Part shown: positions 1-8,300 of the stretch, piece by piece
Numbering within the stretch: position 1 is the first letter of the stretch
Layout: each line of letters begins with the position of its first letter
DNA from: Pseudomonas sp. C1C7
Lineage (GTDB): Bacteria; Pseudomonadota; Gammaproteobacteria; Pseudomonadales; Pseudomonadaceae
Reading direction: 5' to 3'
Length of the DNA: 64,000 nt
NCBI RefSeq assembly: GCF_013359595.1
Contig: NZ_JABFMP010000011.1
Span: 106,730-170,729, forward strand
Program-made: the position numbers and the translations under genes
Notes under the pieces: generated by a model
What the model saw: only the letters and a program-made list of their open reading frames with translations
Database searches by the model: none
Told to the model about the DNA's origin: nothing

Positions 1-331
1 CGCGATGGCGCTGGGGGCTGAGGAAGTCGTCGGGGTAGAGAATGATTTCGTGAAAGCCCTGATACCAGTTCAGATCGCCCAGATGCAGCAACGGCAATTG
101 CGCCTGGGCAGCGAGCAGCAAGCGCTGTTCCTGATGCAATTCGACACCGGGCAGGGTGGTCAGGTGTTTATCTTCCAGAAACAGGACGCAGGCTTCGCGC
201 AGCCAGCGGTCTTCGGCAGCGCTGATGCCGTCGAGAAAGCTCAGTTGATGGCGTACCCGCTGCCACATGTCGTCGGCAATCGGGTACTTGGCCAGGGTGC
301 GCCGGCGTCGCCAGGCGCTGAGCGACCACAT
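1..331 (-). CDS. mtfA: MtfA-like zinc-dependent peptidase, N-terminal part, runs off window
   Basis: Reading the minus strand from the ATG at 331 gives an open frame to the window edge (110 codons, no stop). It contains the block GFHEIILYPDDFLSPQRHR, which matches the conserved N-terminal part of the MtfA (DUF980) family; the E. coli protein has GFHEVLIYP at the same place. MtfA is a cytoplasmic HExxH zinc aminopeptidase that binds the repressor Mlc in E. coli, and the function in pseudomonads is less clear. The catalytic HExxH motif would lie beyond the window, so activity cannot be judged here. The start lies 6 nt past the stop of the dedA gene on the same strand, which suggests co-transcription. 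Family call fairly sure, function inferred. Confidence 0.75.
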   Translation of the reverse strand, partial: MWSLSAWRRRRTLAKYPIADDMWQRVRHQLSFLDGISAAEDRWLREACVLFLEDKHLTTLPGVELHQEQRLLLAAQAQLPLLHLGDLNWYQGFHEIILYPDDFLSPQRHR

Positions 332-337
332 GCCGGA

Positions 338-1003
338 TCAGCGCGTTTCGGCTTTGGAGTTCGAACCGCCGAAGCGGCTGCGCACCACGCCGATGATCAT
401 CGGCACCAGCGACAGCAGGATGATGCCGACCACCAGCAAGGACAGGTTGGACTTGATGAACGGCACGTTGCCGAAGAAGAAACCGAGGGTGACCAGGCCG
501 CCGACCCAGAGGATGGTGCCCAGGACGCTGAAGCCGAAGAACCGCGGGTAAGGCATTTTTGCCACGCCGGCGACGAAGGGTGCGAAGGTACGAATGATGG
601 GCAGGAAACGCGCCAGGGTCACGGTTTTGCCGCCGTGCTTCTCATAGAAGTCATGGGTTTGCTGCAGGTAGTCGCGACGGAAGATTTTCGAGTTCGGATT
701 GCTGAACAATCGCTCGCCGGCCGTTCGTCCGATGATGTAGTTGGTGCTGTCCCCCAGGATCGCCGCCAGCATCAGCAAGCCGCCCAGCAGTACCGGGTCC
801 ATGCCGCCGCCCGCGGCAACGGCGCCGGCGATGAACAGCAGCGAGTCGCCCGGCAGGAAGGGCATGACCACCAGGCCGGTTTCACAGAAGATCACCAGAA
901 ACAGAATCGCGTAGATCCATGGCCCGTAGTTGGTGACCAGCAAATCGAGGTACACATCAAGGTGCAGCACTAGATCGAGCGGGTTGAAATCCATGGATGG
1001 CAC
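338..1003 (-). CDS. DedA/SNARE-associated family inner-membrane protein
   Basis: The product is 221 residues, or 218 if the ATG at 994 is used. It is very hydrophobic with several membrane segments, and carries the DedA signatures: an N-terminal FCETGLVVMPFLPGDSLLF stretch, the GRxxGE-like GRTAGERLF, and ARFLPIIRTFAPFVAG with the conserved arginines and proline. DedA proteins are proton-motive-force-linked transporters; several members flip lipid carriers such as undecaprenyl phosphate or support phospholipid transport, and membership alone does not fix the substrate. The gene is followed after 6 nt by the mtfA-like gene. The start codon choice between 1003 and 994 is open. Confidence 0.9.
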   Translation of the reverse strand: MPSMDFNPLDLVLHLDVYLDLLVTNYGPWIYAILFLVIFCETGLVVMPFLPGDSLLFIAGAVAAGGGMDPVLLGGLLMLAAILGDSTNYIIGRTAGERLFSNPNSKIFRRDYLQQTHDFYEKHGGKTVTLARFLPIIRTFAPFVAGVAKMPYPRFFGFSVLGTILWVGGLVTLGFFFGNVPFIKSNLSLLVVGIILLSLVPMIIGVVRSRFGGSNSKAETR

Positions 1004-1172
1004 CTGTGATGACGGCCCGACTCGGCAGGCCTGTGCGGATGACTTCGCGTAAGCCTACAAGCGGGTGTAGATTTTCTTACAAGTCGGAAAGGTCGGCATT
1101 ATACGGTCTGGGACGTGAAAAACGCGTCGAGATTGTAGCGAGGGATGTCGGCGGGTTGATGACAATTAATAA

Positions 1173-1202
1173 CTGTGACTGTGACTGTGACTGTGACTGT
1201 GG
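1173..1202. repeat. Short tandem hexamer repeat (CTGTGA)n
   Basis: Four exact CTGTGA units (1173-1196) are followed by a partial fifth (CTGTGG), ending where the next inverted repeat begins. No gene crosses it. It is a simple sequence tract that could vary in copy number by slippage between the dedA and acetyltransferase genes. Confidence 0.85.
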
Positions 1203-1272
1203 CGAGGGGGCTTGTCGAAACGTCGCGCAGTCCAACGGGGCGGTGCGACGTTTCGACAAGCCCCCTCGCCAC
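1199..1272. repeat. Perfect 28-bp inverted repeat (REP/terminator-like)
   Basis: Arms at 1199-1226 and 1245-1272 are perfect reverse complements around an 18-nt loop. The arms begin GTGGCGAGGGGGC and end in GTCGAAACGTCGC. It lies downstream of the GNAT gene (stop at 1291, minus strand) and upstream of dedA, so it could end transcription of the acetyltransferase or act as an mRNA-stabilising palindrome. The arm sequence differs from the other REP-like elements in the window. Confidence 0.8.
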
Positions 1273-1290
1273 AAGGCCACGCTAGACGTA

Positions 1291-1752
1291 TCAGAGCTTG
1301 TCGCTGATCGGCAGCACGTAGTTCTTGAACTCGGTGTCTTCCTTGAACCCGATGGATTCGTAGGTTTTCTGCGCCACGGCGTTGTTGCTGCTGGTGGAAA
1401 CGCGCATGCGCACGGCGTTGGTTTCCTTGGCCATTTTCTTCGCGGTGCGAATCAGATGATCGGCCACCAGCTGGCGACGGGCGTCCTCGGCGACGTAGAT
1501 GTCGTTGAGGATCCACACGCGCTTGAGCGAAAGGGAGGAGAAGCTTGGGTATAACTGACAGAAACCCATCAGTTTCTTGTCGTCCTCATCGGACAGGGCC
1601 AGGTAGATCACCGATTCCTTACGGCGCAGGCGTTTCTCGAGGAAGGCCCGGGACGAGTCCGGATACGGCAGGGAACCATAAAACTCGCGATATTTGACGA
1701 ACAACGGGGTCAGCAGGTCCAGGTGTTCGAGGGTCGCTTGAATAATCCGCAT
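1291..1752 (-). CDS. GNAT-family N-acetyltransferase
   Basis: The product is 153 residues from the ATG at 1752; an upstream TTG at 1770 is possible. The protein opens MRIIQATLEHLDLLTPLF, typical of a GNAT beta1-alpha1. The acetyl-CoA binding segment is VAEDARRQLVADHLIRTA (a variant of the R/Q-x-x-G-x-G/A loop), followed by the NNAVAQKTYESIGFK block typical of the GNAT C-terminus. The substrate is unknown. Its position between the dedA gene and eutC is like that of an acetyltransferase gene near the P. aeruginosa eut genes. A gap of about 110 nt separates it from eutC, so it may or may not share the eut transcript. Confidence 0.85.
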   Translation of the reverse strand: MRIIQATLEHLDLLTPLFVKYREFYGSLPYPDSSRAFLEKRLRRKESVIYLALSDEDDKKLMGFCQLYPSFSSLSLKRVWILNDIYVAEDARRQLVADHLIRTAKKMAKETNAVRMRVSTSSNNAVAQKTYESIGFKEDTEFKNYVLPISDKL

Positions 1753-1865
1753 GGTAGGTCTCGTCTTCAAGTGGCTGTCTTGCGTGCTTGGACGGCGACG
1801 GGGAACTCTGGAGGCCGTGGATCCGATCCTGCCTCAAACTGGAACGAAAGTGCAACGCAAGCGGT

Positions 1866-2702
1866 TCAGGCTTGCGGCGAGCTGAGCAGGAAATTGCCTT
1901 TCATGTCTGAGCCTGAATCCTCCTCCAGCGTATGAATCTGCGCTTCGTCCTTCAGATTGACCCCCGACAACTGTCGCCGACAGGCTTCGCGCATCAAATA
2001 CAGCAGACGGTGTGCCGCCATGCCGTAACTCAAGCCCTCCAGACGAACATTGGAGATGCAGTTACGGTAGGCGTCCGTCAGGCCGACCTTGGGATTGTAG
2101 GTGAAATATAAACCCAGGCTGTCCGGAGAGCTCAGGCCAGGGCGTTCGCCGATCAGGATTACCGTCATTCTGGCGCCCAGCAGTTCGCCGATTTCGTCAG
2201 CGACGGCAACGCGGCCCTGTTCCACGAGGATGACCGGAGCGACGCTCCAGTTCTCCACCCGGATGTGTTCTTCCATACGCGCCACAAATGGCAGGGTATG
2301 CCGGTGAACCGCCAAAGCTGACAAACCGTCGGCGACCACAATCACCAAATCCACGCCGCCCGGACGGGCCGAAGCGTAATCACGCAGCGCTTGTGCGGAG
2401 TCATCGCTCAACTTTCGCCCCAGATCGGGGCGTTGCAGGTAGCTGTTGCGGTCTGTAGCAGCGCTGTGCAGCAGCAGACTGTCCTGTCCGCGTTCGGCCA
2501 GTTGCGAGCGCAGCGCCCGGTGATCGAACGGCAAATGCACGGCATCCCGCGCCTGGGCATGGGCGTATTGAAAGTCCAGTTGCGCGCGGGTCGGCATGCT
2601 CGTGCCGGTGCGGCCCAAGGCAATGCGCGCCGGGGTCAGGCGCCGCAGTTCCTGCCAGGGGTTGTGCGGATCGAAGGGCAGTTTTTCCATATCAACTCTC
2701 AT
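1866..2702 (-). CDS. eutC: Ethanolamine ammonia-lyase, small subunit
   Basis: The product is 278 residues, close to the usual 270-300 of EutC. With EutB it forms the adenosylcobalamin-dependent lyase that splits ethanolamine into acetaldehyde and ammonia. EutC-typical stretches include [33 protein letters not shown] and [15 protein letters not shown], the last two belonging to the cobalamin and substrate-proximal regions. The ATG overlaps the eutB stop in an ATGA arrangement (2699-2702), which shows translational coupling. It is the last gene of the exaC-eutB-eutC run. No carboxysome-type shell genes are nearby, so this is the short, cytosolic form of ethanolamine use seen in pseudomonads. 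Confidence 0.95.
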   Translation of the reverse strand: MRVDMEKLPFDPHNPWQELRRLTPARIALGRTGTSMPTRAQLDFQYAHAQARDAVHLPFDHRALRSQLAERGQDSLLLHSAATDRNSYLQRPDLGRKLSDDSAQALRDYASARPGGVDLVIVVADGLSALAVHRHTLPFVARMEEHIRVENWSVAPVILVEQGRVAVADEIGELLGARMTVILIGERPGLSSPDSLGLYFTYNPKVGLTDAYRNCISNVRLEGLSYGMAAHRLLYLMREACRRQLSGVNLKDEAQIHTLEEDSGSDMKGNFLLSSPQA

Positions 2703-4093
2703 CCCAATTGCGCCAAAGCCTGGCGAAAGGCCGGCGGCAGACTGTTACCGAACAGCACCTTGCCGTCCGCCTGGGTGAAAATCCCCATCTTCGCCAGCCA
2801 TGCCTCGAATTCCGGCGCTGGCTTGAGGCCCAGGGTCTGCCGGGCGTAGAGCGCGTCGTGGAACGAGGTGGTCTGGTAGTTGAGCATGATGTCGTCGGAG
2901 CCGGGAATGCCCATGATGAAGTTGATTCCGGCCACGCCCAGCAGGGTCAGCAGGGTGTCCATGTCATCCTGGTCGGCTTCGGCATGGTTGGTGTAACAGA
3001 TGTCGCAACCCATCGGCACGCCGAGCAGCTTGCCGCAGAAGTGGTCTTCGAGGCCGGCGCGGATGATCTGTTTACCGTTGTAGAGGTATTCCGGGCCGAT
3101 GAAGCCTACGACGGTGTTCACCAGGAACGGGTTGAAATGTCGCGCCACCGCGTAGGCCCGGGTTTCGCAGGTCTGTTGATCGATGCCGTGGTGGGCGTTG
3201 GCCGACAGGGCGCTGCCCTGGCCGGTTTCGAAATACATCAGGTTCTGCCCGAGTGTGCCGCGATTGAGGCTCAAGCCCGCGTCGTAGCCTTCTTTGAGTA
3301 CGTTCAGATTGATGCCGAAGCTGGCGTTGGCCGCCTCGGTGCCGGCAATCGACTGGAACACCAGATCCAGCGGCACGCCGCGATTCACCGCCTCGATGGA
3401 GGTCGTGACGTGGGTCAGTACGCAGGCCTGGGTCGGAATCTCGTAGCGCTGGATGATGGCGTCGAGCATCTCCAGCATGGCGCAGATCGAAGCAATGCTG
3501 TCGGTGGCCGGGTTGATGCCGATCATGGCATCGCCATTGCCGTGCAACAGGCCATCGAGAATGCTCGCGGCGATACCCGCCGGTTCGTCGGTCGGGTGAT
3601 TCGGCTGCAGGCGAGTGGACAGCCGCCCGCGCAGGCCGAGAGTGCCGCGGAACTGCGTCACTACGCGGATTTTCTGCGCCACCAGCACCAGGTCCTGCAC
3701 GCGCATGATTTTCGAGACGGCGGCGACCATTTCCGGGGTCAGGCCGGGGGCGAGGGCGCGCAGGGTCTGTTCATCGGCGGCATCGCTGAGCAGCCAGTCG
3801 CGAAAACCGCCGACGGTGAGGTGGCTGACGACCGCGAACGCCTGTTTGTCGTGGGTATCGATGATCAGTCGGGTGACTTCATCGGCTTCATAGGGAATCA
3901 GTACTTCCTGCAGGAAGTGGCTCAACGGAATATCGGCCAGCGCCATCTGCGCGGCGACCCGTTCGACATCGTTGAGGGCGGCGACACCGGCCAGAAAGTC
4001 CCCGGAGCGCGCCGGACTGGCCTTGGCCATCACTTCCTTGAGGCTGTCGAAGCGATAGGTCTGGGCGCCGACGCAATGGGAAAATACGGCCAT
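2699..4093 (-). CDS. eutB: Ethanolamine ammonia-lyase, large subunit
   Basis: The product is 464 residues from the ATG at 4093, which is preceded by AGGAGG at a suitable spacing; the upstream in-frame start at 4123 has no such site. EutB holds the TIM-barrel active site for the B12-dependent deamination of ethanolamine. Typical blocks seen are [61 protein letters not shown] and the C-terminal [20 protein letters not shown]. It couples directly to eutC. A gap of about 200 nt with a REP palindrome separates it from the aldehyde dehydrogenase gene upstream. In P. aeruginosa an ethanolamine permease gene (eat) lies at this point; here there is no room for it. Confidence 0.96.
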   Translation of the reverse strand: MAVFSHCVGAQTYRFDSLKEVMAKASPARSGDFLAGVAALNDVERVAAQMALADIPLSHFLQEVLIPYEADEVTRLIIDTHDKQAFAVVSHLTVGGFRDWLLSDAADEQTLRALAPGLTPEMVAAVSKIMRVQDLVLVAQKIRVVTQFRGTLGLRGRLSTRLQPNHPTDEPAGIAASILDGLLHGNGDAMIGINPATDSIASICAMLEMLDAIIQRYEIPTQACVLTHVTTSIEAVNRGVPLDLVFQSIAGTEAANASFGINLNVLKEGYDAGLSLNRGTLGQNLMYFETGQGSALSANAHHGIDQQTCETRAYAVARHFNPFLVNTVVGFIGPEYLYNGKQIIRAGLEDHFCGKLLGVPMGCDICYTNHAEADQDDMDTLLTLLGVAGINFIMGIPGSDDIMLNYQTTSFHDALYARQTLGLKPAPEFEAWLAKMGIFTQADGKVLFGNSLPPAFRQALAQLG

Positions 4094-4208
4094 AGGGTGG
4101 TGTCCTCCTGTTCTGTGAATCACTCAAAAACCACAAGGGGTCTGTATTTCAGGCTGCAAGGCTTGTGCCTGAGCCTTCGGTTTGCATTTGTTGTGTGCTT
4201 GAGGACGT

Positions 4209-4270
4209 CTTCGCGGGCAAGCCTCGCTCCTACAGGTTCAGGTGTCTGTAGGAGCGAGCTGCCCGCGAAG
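4209..4270. repeat. REP/BIME-like inverted repeat, GCGGGCAAG type
   Basis: Near-perfect arms at 4209-4235 and 4246-4270 contain the shared words TTCGCGGGCAAG and CTCGCTCCTACAG. It lies between exaC and eutB, inside the presumed operon, where such elements commonly tune downstream mRNA levels. Related copies occur at 8129-8222 and 30490-30555. Confidence 0.85.
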
Positions 4271-4297
4271 GCTGTTATGCGGTGTTACGCCGGGTTA

Positions 4298-5818
4298 TCA
4301 GAAGAAGCCCAGCGGATTGATGTCGTAGCTCACCAGCAGGTTTTTGGTCTGCTGATAGTGATCGAGCATCATTTTGTGGGTTTCGCGGCCGACGCCGGAC
4401 TTCTTGTAACCGCCGAACGCGGCGTGCGCCGGGTACAGGTGGTAGCAGTTGGTCCACACGCGACCGGCCTTGATGGCGCGGCCCATGCGATAGGCGCGGT
4501 TGATGTCGCGGGTCCAGAGACCGGCACCCAGGCCGAACTCGGTGTCGTTGGCGATCGCTAGGGCTTCGGCTTCGTCCTTGAAGGTGGTGACGCTCACCAC
4601 CGGGCCAAAGATTTCTTCCTGGAACACACGCATCTTGTTGGTGCCCTTGAGCAGGGTCGGCTGGATGTAATAGCCGGTCGCCAGGTTGCCATCGAGCTTC
4701 TCGACCTTGCCGCCGGTCAGCAACTCGGCACCTTCGCCCTTGGCGATTTCCAGGTACGACAGGATCTTGTCGAATTGCTGCTCGGACGCTTGGGCGCCGA
4801 CCATGGTGTCGGTGTCGAAGGGGTCGCCACGCTTGATTTGCATGACCTTCTTCATCACCACTTGCATGAACTCGTCGTAGATCGACTCCTGTACCAGCGC
4901 GCGGGAAGGGCAGGTGCAGACTTCGCCCTGGTTGAAGAACGCCAGCACCAGACCTTCGGCCGCCTTCTCGATGAAGGTCGGCTCAGCCTGCATGATGTCT
5001 TCGAAGAAGATGTTCGGCGATTTGCCACCCAGCTCCACGGTGGACGGAATGATGTTTTCGGCCGCGCATTTCATGATGTGCGAGCCGACCGGGGTCGAGC
5101 CGGTGAAGGCGATTTTGGCGATGCGCTTGCTGGTGGCCAGGGCTTCGCCGGCTTCTTTGCCGAAGCCTTGCACGATGTTCAGCACGCCCGGTGGCAGCAG
5201 GTCGCCGATCAGTTCGACCAGCACGCTGATGCCCAGCGGAGTTTGCTCGGCCGGCTTGAGCACCACGCAGTTACCGGCAGCGAGGGCCGGAGCGAGTTTC
5301 CAGGCGGCCATCAGGATCGGGAAGTTCCACGGAATGATCTGCCCGACCACGCCCAGCGGTTCATGGATGTGATAGGCCACGGTGTTGCCGTCGATCTCGG
5401 CGGCGCTGCCTTCCTGGGCGCGCAGGCAGCCTGCGAAGTAACGGAAGTGGTCGGCAGCCAGCGGGATGTCGGCGTTGAGGGTTTCGCGAACGGCCTTGCC
5501 GTTGTCCCAGCTCTCGGTGAGCGCCAGGGTTTCCAGGTTCTGTTCGATGCGATCGGCGATTTTCAGCAGAATCAAAGAGCGCGCCTGGACGGACGTGGCG
5601 CCCCAGGCATCGGCCGCCGCATGGGCAGCATCCAGGGCCTTTTCGATGTCTTCGGCCGTGGAACGGGGGAATTCGGCAATCGGTTGGCCATTCACTGGCG
5701 AGGTATTGGTGAAGTACTGACCTTTGACAGGCGCGACGAACTCGCCGCCGATGTAGTTACCGTATTTGGCTTTGAACGAAACAATAGCGCCTTCAGTACC
5801 GGGGTGAGCGTAACGCAT
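4298..5818 (-). CDS. exaC: NAD-dependent acetaldehyde dehydrogenase, ExaC/AldB type
   Basis: The product is 506 residues, the normal size for this aldehyde dehydrogenase group. The ATG at 5818 has AGGAGA 9 nt upstream. Seen are the NAD-site block [32 protein letters not shown], the catalytic-base region [12 protein letters not shown] and the nucleophile region [14 protein letters not shown]. ExaC-type enzymes oxidise acetaldehyde to acetate. Next to eutBC its job is to remove the acetaldehyde made from ethanolamine. It is transcribed away from the sigma-54 activator gene at 6215, and a sigma-54 promoter candidate lies at 5883-5898. Substrate assignment comes from context plus family. Confidence 0.93.
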   Translation of the reverse strand: MRYAHPGTEGAIVSFKAKYGNYIGGEFVAPVKGQYFTNTSPVNGQPIAEFPRSTAEDIEKALDAAHAAADAWGATSVQARSLILLKIADRIEQNLETLALTESWDNGKAVRETLNADIPLAADHFRYFAGCLRAQEGSAAEIDGNTVAYHIHEPLGVVGQIIPWNFPILMAAWKLAPALAAGNCVVLKPAEQTPLGISVLVELIGDLLPPGVLNIVQGFGKEAGEALATSKRIAKIAFTGSTPVGSHIMKCAAENIIPSTVELGGKSPNIFFEDIMQAEPTFIEKAAEGLVLAFFNQGEVCTCPSRALVQESIYDEFMQVVMKKVMQIKRGDPFDTDTMVGAQASEQQFDKILSYLEIAKGEGAELLTGGKVEKLDGNLATGYYIQPTLLKGTNKMRVFQEEIFGPVVSVTTFKDEAEALAIANDTEFGLGAGLWTRDINRAYRMGRAIKAGRVWTNCYHLYPAHAAFGGYKKSGVGRETHKMMLDHYQQTKNLLVSYDINPLGFF

Positions 5819-5882
5819 GATGTTTCTCTCCTTGCTTTTGTGCTTATAGGGAGGACGCGCATGTGCGCTGCATTAAGCGTAG

Positions 5883-5898
5883 AGCAAAGGTCGGGCCA
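5883..5898 (-). promoter_or_regulatory. Candidate sigma-54 (-24/-12) promoter of exaC
   Basis: On the minus strand the sequence is TGGCCCGACCTTTGCT. It fits the TGGCAC-N5-TTGCT consensus with one mismatch in the -24 box and correct spacing, about 65 nt before the exaC ATG. The adjacent divergent gene encodes a sigma-54-dependent activator, which supports the call. Confidence 0.65.
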
Positions 5899-5972
5899 CT
5901 GCCTCGCAGGTCAGGCAAATCAAGGTCTTGCGTGATTCTTGTCGGACCGGCGGGCGGCGGCCGTGACGCTAT

Positions 5973-6001
5973 CGGTACAGCCAGGGTGACAGTTTGTACC
6001 G
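5973..6001. promoter_or_regulatory. Candidate upstream activator site (inverted repeat)
   Basis: CGGTACA (5973-5979) and TGTACCG (5995-6001) form a 7-bp inverted repeat with a 15-nt spacer, about 75-120 nt upstream of the sigma-54 promoter candidate. That is a normal place for an enhancer site of an AcoR/EatR-type activator. The binding protein is inferred from position only. Confidence 0.4.
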
Positions 6002-6103
6002 TTTATGGCACAGCCTGTGACTGCCCGGTCTCGCCAGCATTGCAATGAGGGCCAGCCTGGAGGATGCTCAGAGCAATCGCTGCTGATACACCCTGTGTGG
6101 TGG

Positions 6104-6177
6104 GAGTTGCCGAAGGCTGCGATCTTTTGATTTTGTTTTTAAGAGCAAGATCAAAAGATCGCAGCCTTCGGCAGCTC
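6104..6177. repeat. REP-like inverted repeat, GATCGCAGCCTTCGGC type
   Basis: Two near-perfect arms face each other around a T-rich centre and contain GCCGAAGGCTGCGATCTTTT and its complement. It ends 37 nt before the eatR start codon, so it is probably transcribed in the leader of eatR. Related copies lie at 10560-10630, 15496-15552 and 38077-38120. Confidence 0.85.
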
Positions 6178-6214
6178 CTGCAGGGATGTAAACCTTTCGG
6201 GGGAACAATAAGAA

Positions 6215-8125
6215 ATGCACGACAACCATTTGAGTCGCCATGCCCGTCAGGTCCTGACCGTTGCCCAGGGCAAGGCCCATCTGCACGGCCCCGGCAGCGA
6301 CCCGTCCATCGCACGCTCCTGGTTGCGTTGCCTTGAGGACTACCATCTCGACCCGGCCCTGACCATGGCGCCCACGGTGCTGGAACACGGTCGCGTCCTC
6401 GAAAGCCGTGAGCGCCTGCAGCAGGTGCTGCACATCGCCGGCAACGAAATGACCAGTCTGCATCAGCAACTCTCCGGTTCCGGCCATGCGGTGCTGCTGA
6501 CCGACGCCCGGGGCGTGATCCTCAATTGCGTGACGGCCCCCACCGAACGGAAGATTTTCGAACGCGCCGGGCTCTGGCTCGGCGCGGACTGGAGCGAAGC
6601 CTGCGAAGGCACCAACGGCATCGGCACCTGTCTGGTGGAGCGCCAGGCGCTGACGATTCATCGCGACGAACATTTCCGTGGCCGCCATACCGGTCTGACC
6701 TGCTCGGCCAGCCCCGTGTTCGATCCCCATGGCGAATTGCTGGCGGTGCTCGACGTTTCCTCGGCGCGCCAGGACGTATCGCGCCAGAGCCAGTTCCACA
6801 CCATGGCGCTGGTCAATCTCTCGGCGAAGATGATCGAGAGTTGCTACTTCCTGCGTTATTTCGAGAACCAATGGCTGCTGCGCTTTCATCTGCAAGCCGA
6901 ATCTGTCGGCCTGTTCAGTGAAGGATTGCTGGCGTTCGACGGCGATGGGCGCATCTGTGCGGTCAATCAAAGCGCATTGAACCTGTTGGGGCATCCCCGT
7001 GGCGGCTTGCCGGGGCAGCCGGTGGAAGCGTTTTTCGATTGCCGGCTCGATGAACTGCTTGGTCGCGCCAGCCTCGACGCCAGCGCCAGTTGGCCACTGC
7101 GTACCCGTGACGGACGGCGATTGTTCGCTGTTTTGCGCGGACAGCCGCGGCGCGTGCCGGTGCCTCTGGTGCCGGGGCCGATCATTGAGGCGCGTGCGCA
7201 GCTGTCGGGCATTTGCCTTGGCGACACCGCGTTGCAGACCGATTTCCGCAAGGCCCTGCGCGTCTATGAGCGGGACGTGCCGCTGCTGATCAACGGGGAA
7301 ACCGGTTCGGGCAAGGAAGCCTTCGCCAAGGCGGTGCATCAAGCCAGTCAGCGTGCCGACAAGGCCTTTGTCGCCCTTAACTGCGCGGCCATTCCCGAAA
7401 GCCTGATCGAGAGTGAACTGTTCGGCTATCGCGGCGGCAGTTTCACCGGCGCGCGCAAGGAAGGCATGCGCGGCAAGCTGCAGCAGGCCGATGGCGGGAC
7501 GCTGTTCCTCGACGAAATCGGTGATATGCCCCTGGCGTTGCAGACGCGACTGCTGAGGGTGCTGGAGGATCGCCAGGTGGTGCCCATCGGTGGCGAGCCC
7601 CAGGAAATCAATGTGCGGATCATCAGCGCCACGCACCGCCAGCTGCTGGATCGGGTCGAGGAGGGCAGTTTCCGCGAAGATCTGTATTACCGGCTCAATG
7701 GTCTGGAAATTGCGCTGCCGGCGTTGCGCGATCGCAGTGACAAATCGCAACTGCTCGACTTTTTGCTGGCCGAAGAGTCGCGCGGGGAAAGCGTGCTGAT
7801 CGACGAATCCGCGCGTCAGGCTTTGCTGGCCTTCGCCTGGCCGGGCAACGTGCGCCAATTGCGCAATGTGCTGCGCACCCTGGCGGCGCTGTGCGAAGAC
7901 GGGCACATCGGGCTGGAGGATTTGCCGGCGATGATCCGACAGGCCCGGCCGATGGTCGTGCAGCCCGTTGAAGAGTCCGAACGCCCACTGGACGATGCCG
8001 AGCGGCTGGCGTTGCTCAATGCGCTGGAGCATACGCGCTGGCACATGACCCATACGGCGCAGCAGTTGGGCGTGAGTCGCAATACCCTCTACCGGAAACT
8101 GCGCAAACACGGGATTGCCCGCTAG
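6215..8125 (+). CDS. eatR: Sigma-54-dependent transcriptional activator, AcoR/EatR type
   Basis: The product is 636 residues. Residues about 1-330 hold an AcoR-like N-terminus with a GAF-type sensing region (ACEGTNGIGTCLVERQA, then GELLAVLDVSSARQD) and a PAS-like part. The AAA+ domain follows, with Walker A GETGSGKE near residue 361, GGTLFLDEIGDMP as Walker B and an R-finger region. The sigma-54 contact loop reads GSFTGA (about 408-413) rather than the usual GAFTGA. A Fis-type helix-turn-helix ends the protein (TAQQLGVSRNTLYRKLRKHG). Divergence from exaC-eutBC and a -24/-12 promoter facing the other way make it the likely ethanolamine-responsive activator EatR. Effector identity is inferred from context. 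Confidence 0.88.
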   Translation: MHDNHLSRHARQVLTVAQGKAHLHGPGSDPSIARSWLRCLEDYHLDPALTMAPTVLEHGRVLESRERLQQVLHIAGNEMTSLHQQLSGSGHAVLLTDARGVILNCVTAPTERKIFERAGLWLGADWSEACEGTNGIGTCLVERQALTIHRDEHFRGRHTGLTCSASPVFDPHGELLAVLDVSSARQDVSRQSQFHTMALVNLSAKMIESCYFLRYFENQWLLRFHLQAESVGLFSEGLLAFDGDGRICAVNQSALNLLGHPRGGLPGQPVEAFFDCRLDELLGRASLDASASWPLRTRDGRRLFAVLRGQPRRVPVPLVPGPIIEARAQLSGICLGDTALQTDFRKALRVYERDVPLLINGETGSGKEAFAKAVHQASQRADKAFVALNCAAIPESLIESELFGYRGGSFTGARKEGMRGKLQQADGGTLFLDEIGDMPLALQTRLLRVLEDRQVVPIGGEPQEINVRIISATHRQLLDRVEEGSFREDLYYRLNGLEIALPALRDRSDKSQLLDFLLAEESRGESVLIDESARQALLAFAWPGNVRQLRNVLRTLAALCEDGHIGLEDLPAMIRQARPMVVQPVEESERPLDDAERLALLNALEHTRWHMTHTAQQLGVSRNTLYRKLRKHGIAR

Positions 8126-8128
8126 ATA

Positions 8129-8222
8129 CCTGTAGGAGCGAGGCCTGCCCGCGAATGCCGTGACGCGTACTGCCTGATGGGACGCGTTAACATTCTTCGC
8201 GGGCAAGCCTCGCTCCTGCAGG
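8129..8222. repeat. REP/BIME-like inverted repeat, GCGGGCAAG type
   Basis: Arms containing CCTGTAGGAGCGAGGC and GCCTCGCTCCTGCAGG flank a less ordered centre, starting 4 nt after the eatR stop. It probably forms the 3' end of eatR mRNA. Confidence 0.8.
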
Positions 8223-8300
8223 GTTTCATCGCGATCGGAAACAAAGGTGCGATTTTCCCCTCCCTAAGCTAACCTGCGGCCATGTTTTACGAGGTCGACT

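Noticed and set aside
5..973. Long open frame on the plus strand (322 codons)
   Set aside because: It lies over the minus-strand dedA and mtfA genes, which have clear family motifs; its own translation has no recognised motif.
6068..8206. 712-codon minus-strand open frame
   Set aside because: It is antisense to the eatR gene and its composition reflects the GC-rich third positions of that gene.
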